Below are positions 63,830 to 64,000 of a stretch of 64,000 bases of DNA, piece after piece. Within the stretch, counting starts at the first letter, position 1. Each line of letters begins with the position of its first letter. The notes beneath the pieces were generated by a model. It searched no databases and was not told where the DNA came from. It worked only from the letters and a program-made list of their open reading frames with translations. The position numbers and the translations under genes were made by a program. The DNA is from Streptomyces sp. NBC_00358 (GTDB taxonomy: Bacteria > Actinomycetota > Actinomycetes > Streptomycetales > Streptomycetaceae). The stretch covers positions 3,658,001 through 3,722,000 of the forward strand of contig NZ_CP107976.1 in the NCBI RefSeq assembly GCF_036099295.1, written 5' to 3'.

Positions 63830-64000
63830 TCAGCCCTTCGCGGGCGCGGCCTTCCCGCCGGAGCCGGTGCCGGCCTTGGGTGTACCGGAGGCGGACCGTT
63901 CGGCGCGGCCGGAGCCCGCCGCCTTGTCCTCGGGGTCCTGCTCGAAGGTGACCTTGCCCATGTGGCGGTTCATGGACTTCATCAGGCCCCAGACGGCCAG
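63830..64000 (-). CDS. C-terminal end of a membrane protein gene (5' part beyond window)
   Basis: The last 56 codons read leftward from the right edge. They begin in a hydrophobic stretch (LAVWGLM) and continue KSMNRHMGKVTFEQDPEDK, then a low-complexity Gly/Ala/Ser/Lys tail. This looks like the last transmembrane helix and cytosolic tail of a small membrane protein. It converges on the STAND gene, with a weak GC hairpin (7 bp, 63785-63810) between them. Its family cannot be decided from this fragment. Confidence 0.55.
   Translation of the reverse strand: MAVWGLMKSMNRHMGKVTFEQDPEDKAAGSGRAERSASGTPKAGTGSGGKAAPAKG

Overview
The window is chromosomal DNA of a Streptomyces or close relative. The evidence is the very high G+C, the GTG and TTG starts, the long GC-rich hairpin terminators without U-runs, the many 4-base ATGA/GTGA gene overlaps, and gene families typical of that genus. 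About 57 protein genes are supported. I saw no rRNA, tRNA, insertion sequence, prophage or CRISPR array.

Layout. 1-2.3 kb: oxyR (cut by the left edge) divergent from ahpC-ahpD, with an OxyR-type operator between them. 2.3-10.6 kb: housekeeping genes (AI-2E-type permease, secreted transglycosylase-like protein, PIN-PhoH ATPase, cis-prenyl transferase, aldo/keto reductase, DUF192, LLM-type F420/flavin oxidoreductase). 10.6-22.4 kb: a Tad/Flp pilus locus read leftward (cpaB, a TadZ-TadE fusion, tadE, tadA, tadB, tadC, sensor kinase, response regulator, flp-like pilin, tadG-like, lipoprotein, OmpA-domain protein), preceded by a zinc-ribbon protein I do not recognise. 22.4-26.1 kb: a secreted GH18 chitinase behind a DasR-type promoter, and a secreted M14 carboxypeptidase. 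27.0-34.2 kb: a divergent catabolic cluster (gntP permease, ridA, iclR regulator, PfkB sugar kinase; then a DSD-like PLP/zinc deaminase and a D-aminoacylase-family deacetylase) around one perfect operator-like inverted repeat. 34.2-39.6 kb: trypsin-like protease, KAP NTPase with a receiver-like C-terminus, His-tailed membrane protein, AlaA-type aminotransferase, and a small conserved protein. 39.8-45.3 kb: a TerY-P triad (YegI-like kinase, PP2C phosphatase, VWA protein) with a membrane protein, a YbjN-like protein and a canonical Ser/Thr kinase. 45.5-51.4 kb: pckG, PAQR/hemolysin-III protein, an MFS exporter with its TetR regulator, and a Mut7-C protein. 51.5-58.1 kb: a four-gene, translationally coupled operon of two GT2 glycosyltransferases (one with a GtrA-like half), a GT39-like mannosyltransferase and a secreted copper-radical oxidase. 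58.2-64 kb: a YyaL-type thioredoxin-fold protein, a large STAND-TPR NTPase with an Arg in place of the Walker A Lys, and the end of a membrane protein gene.

The most interesting system is the 27.0-34.2 kb cluster. Read as a pathway it would import a sugar acid (GntP), remove an N-acyl group, deaminate a 2-amino-2-deoxy sugar acid to 2-keto-3-deoxygluconate (with RidA clearing imines), and phosphorylate that product. This fits catabolism of N-acetyl-D-glucosaminate, the C1-oxidised end of LPMO-cleaved chitin, and it lies 2.6 kb from a chitin-regulated chitinase. The substrate is inferred, not shown. Other candidates for follow-up are the TerY-P island, the KAP-receiver and STAND proteins as possible stress or phage-response switches, and the oxidase-glycosyltransferase operon, which resembles a second CslA/GlxA-type surface glycan system.
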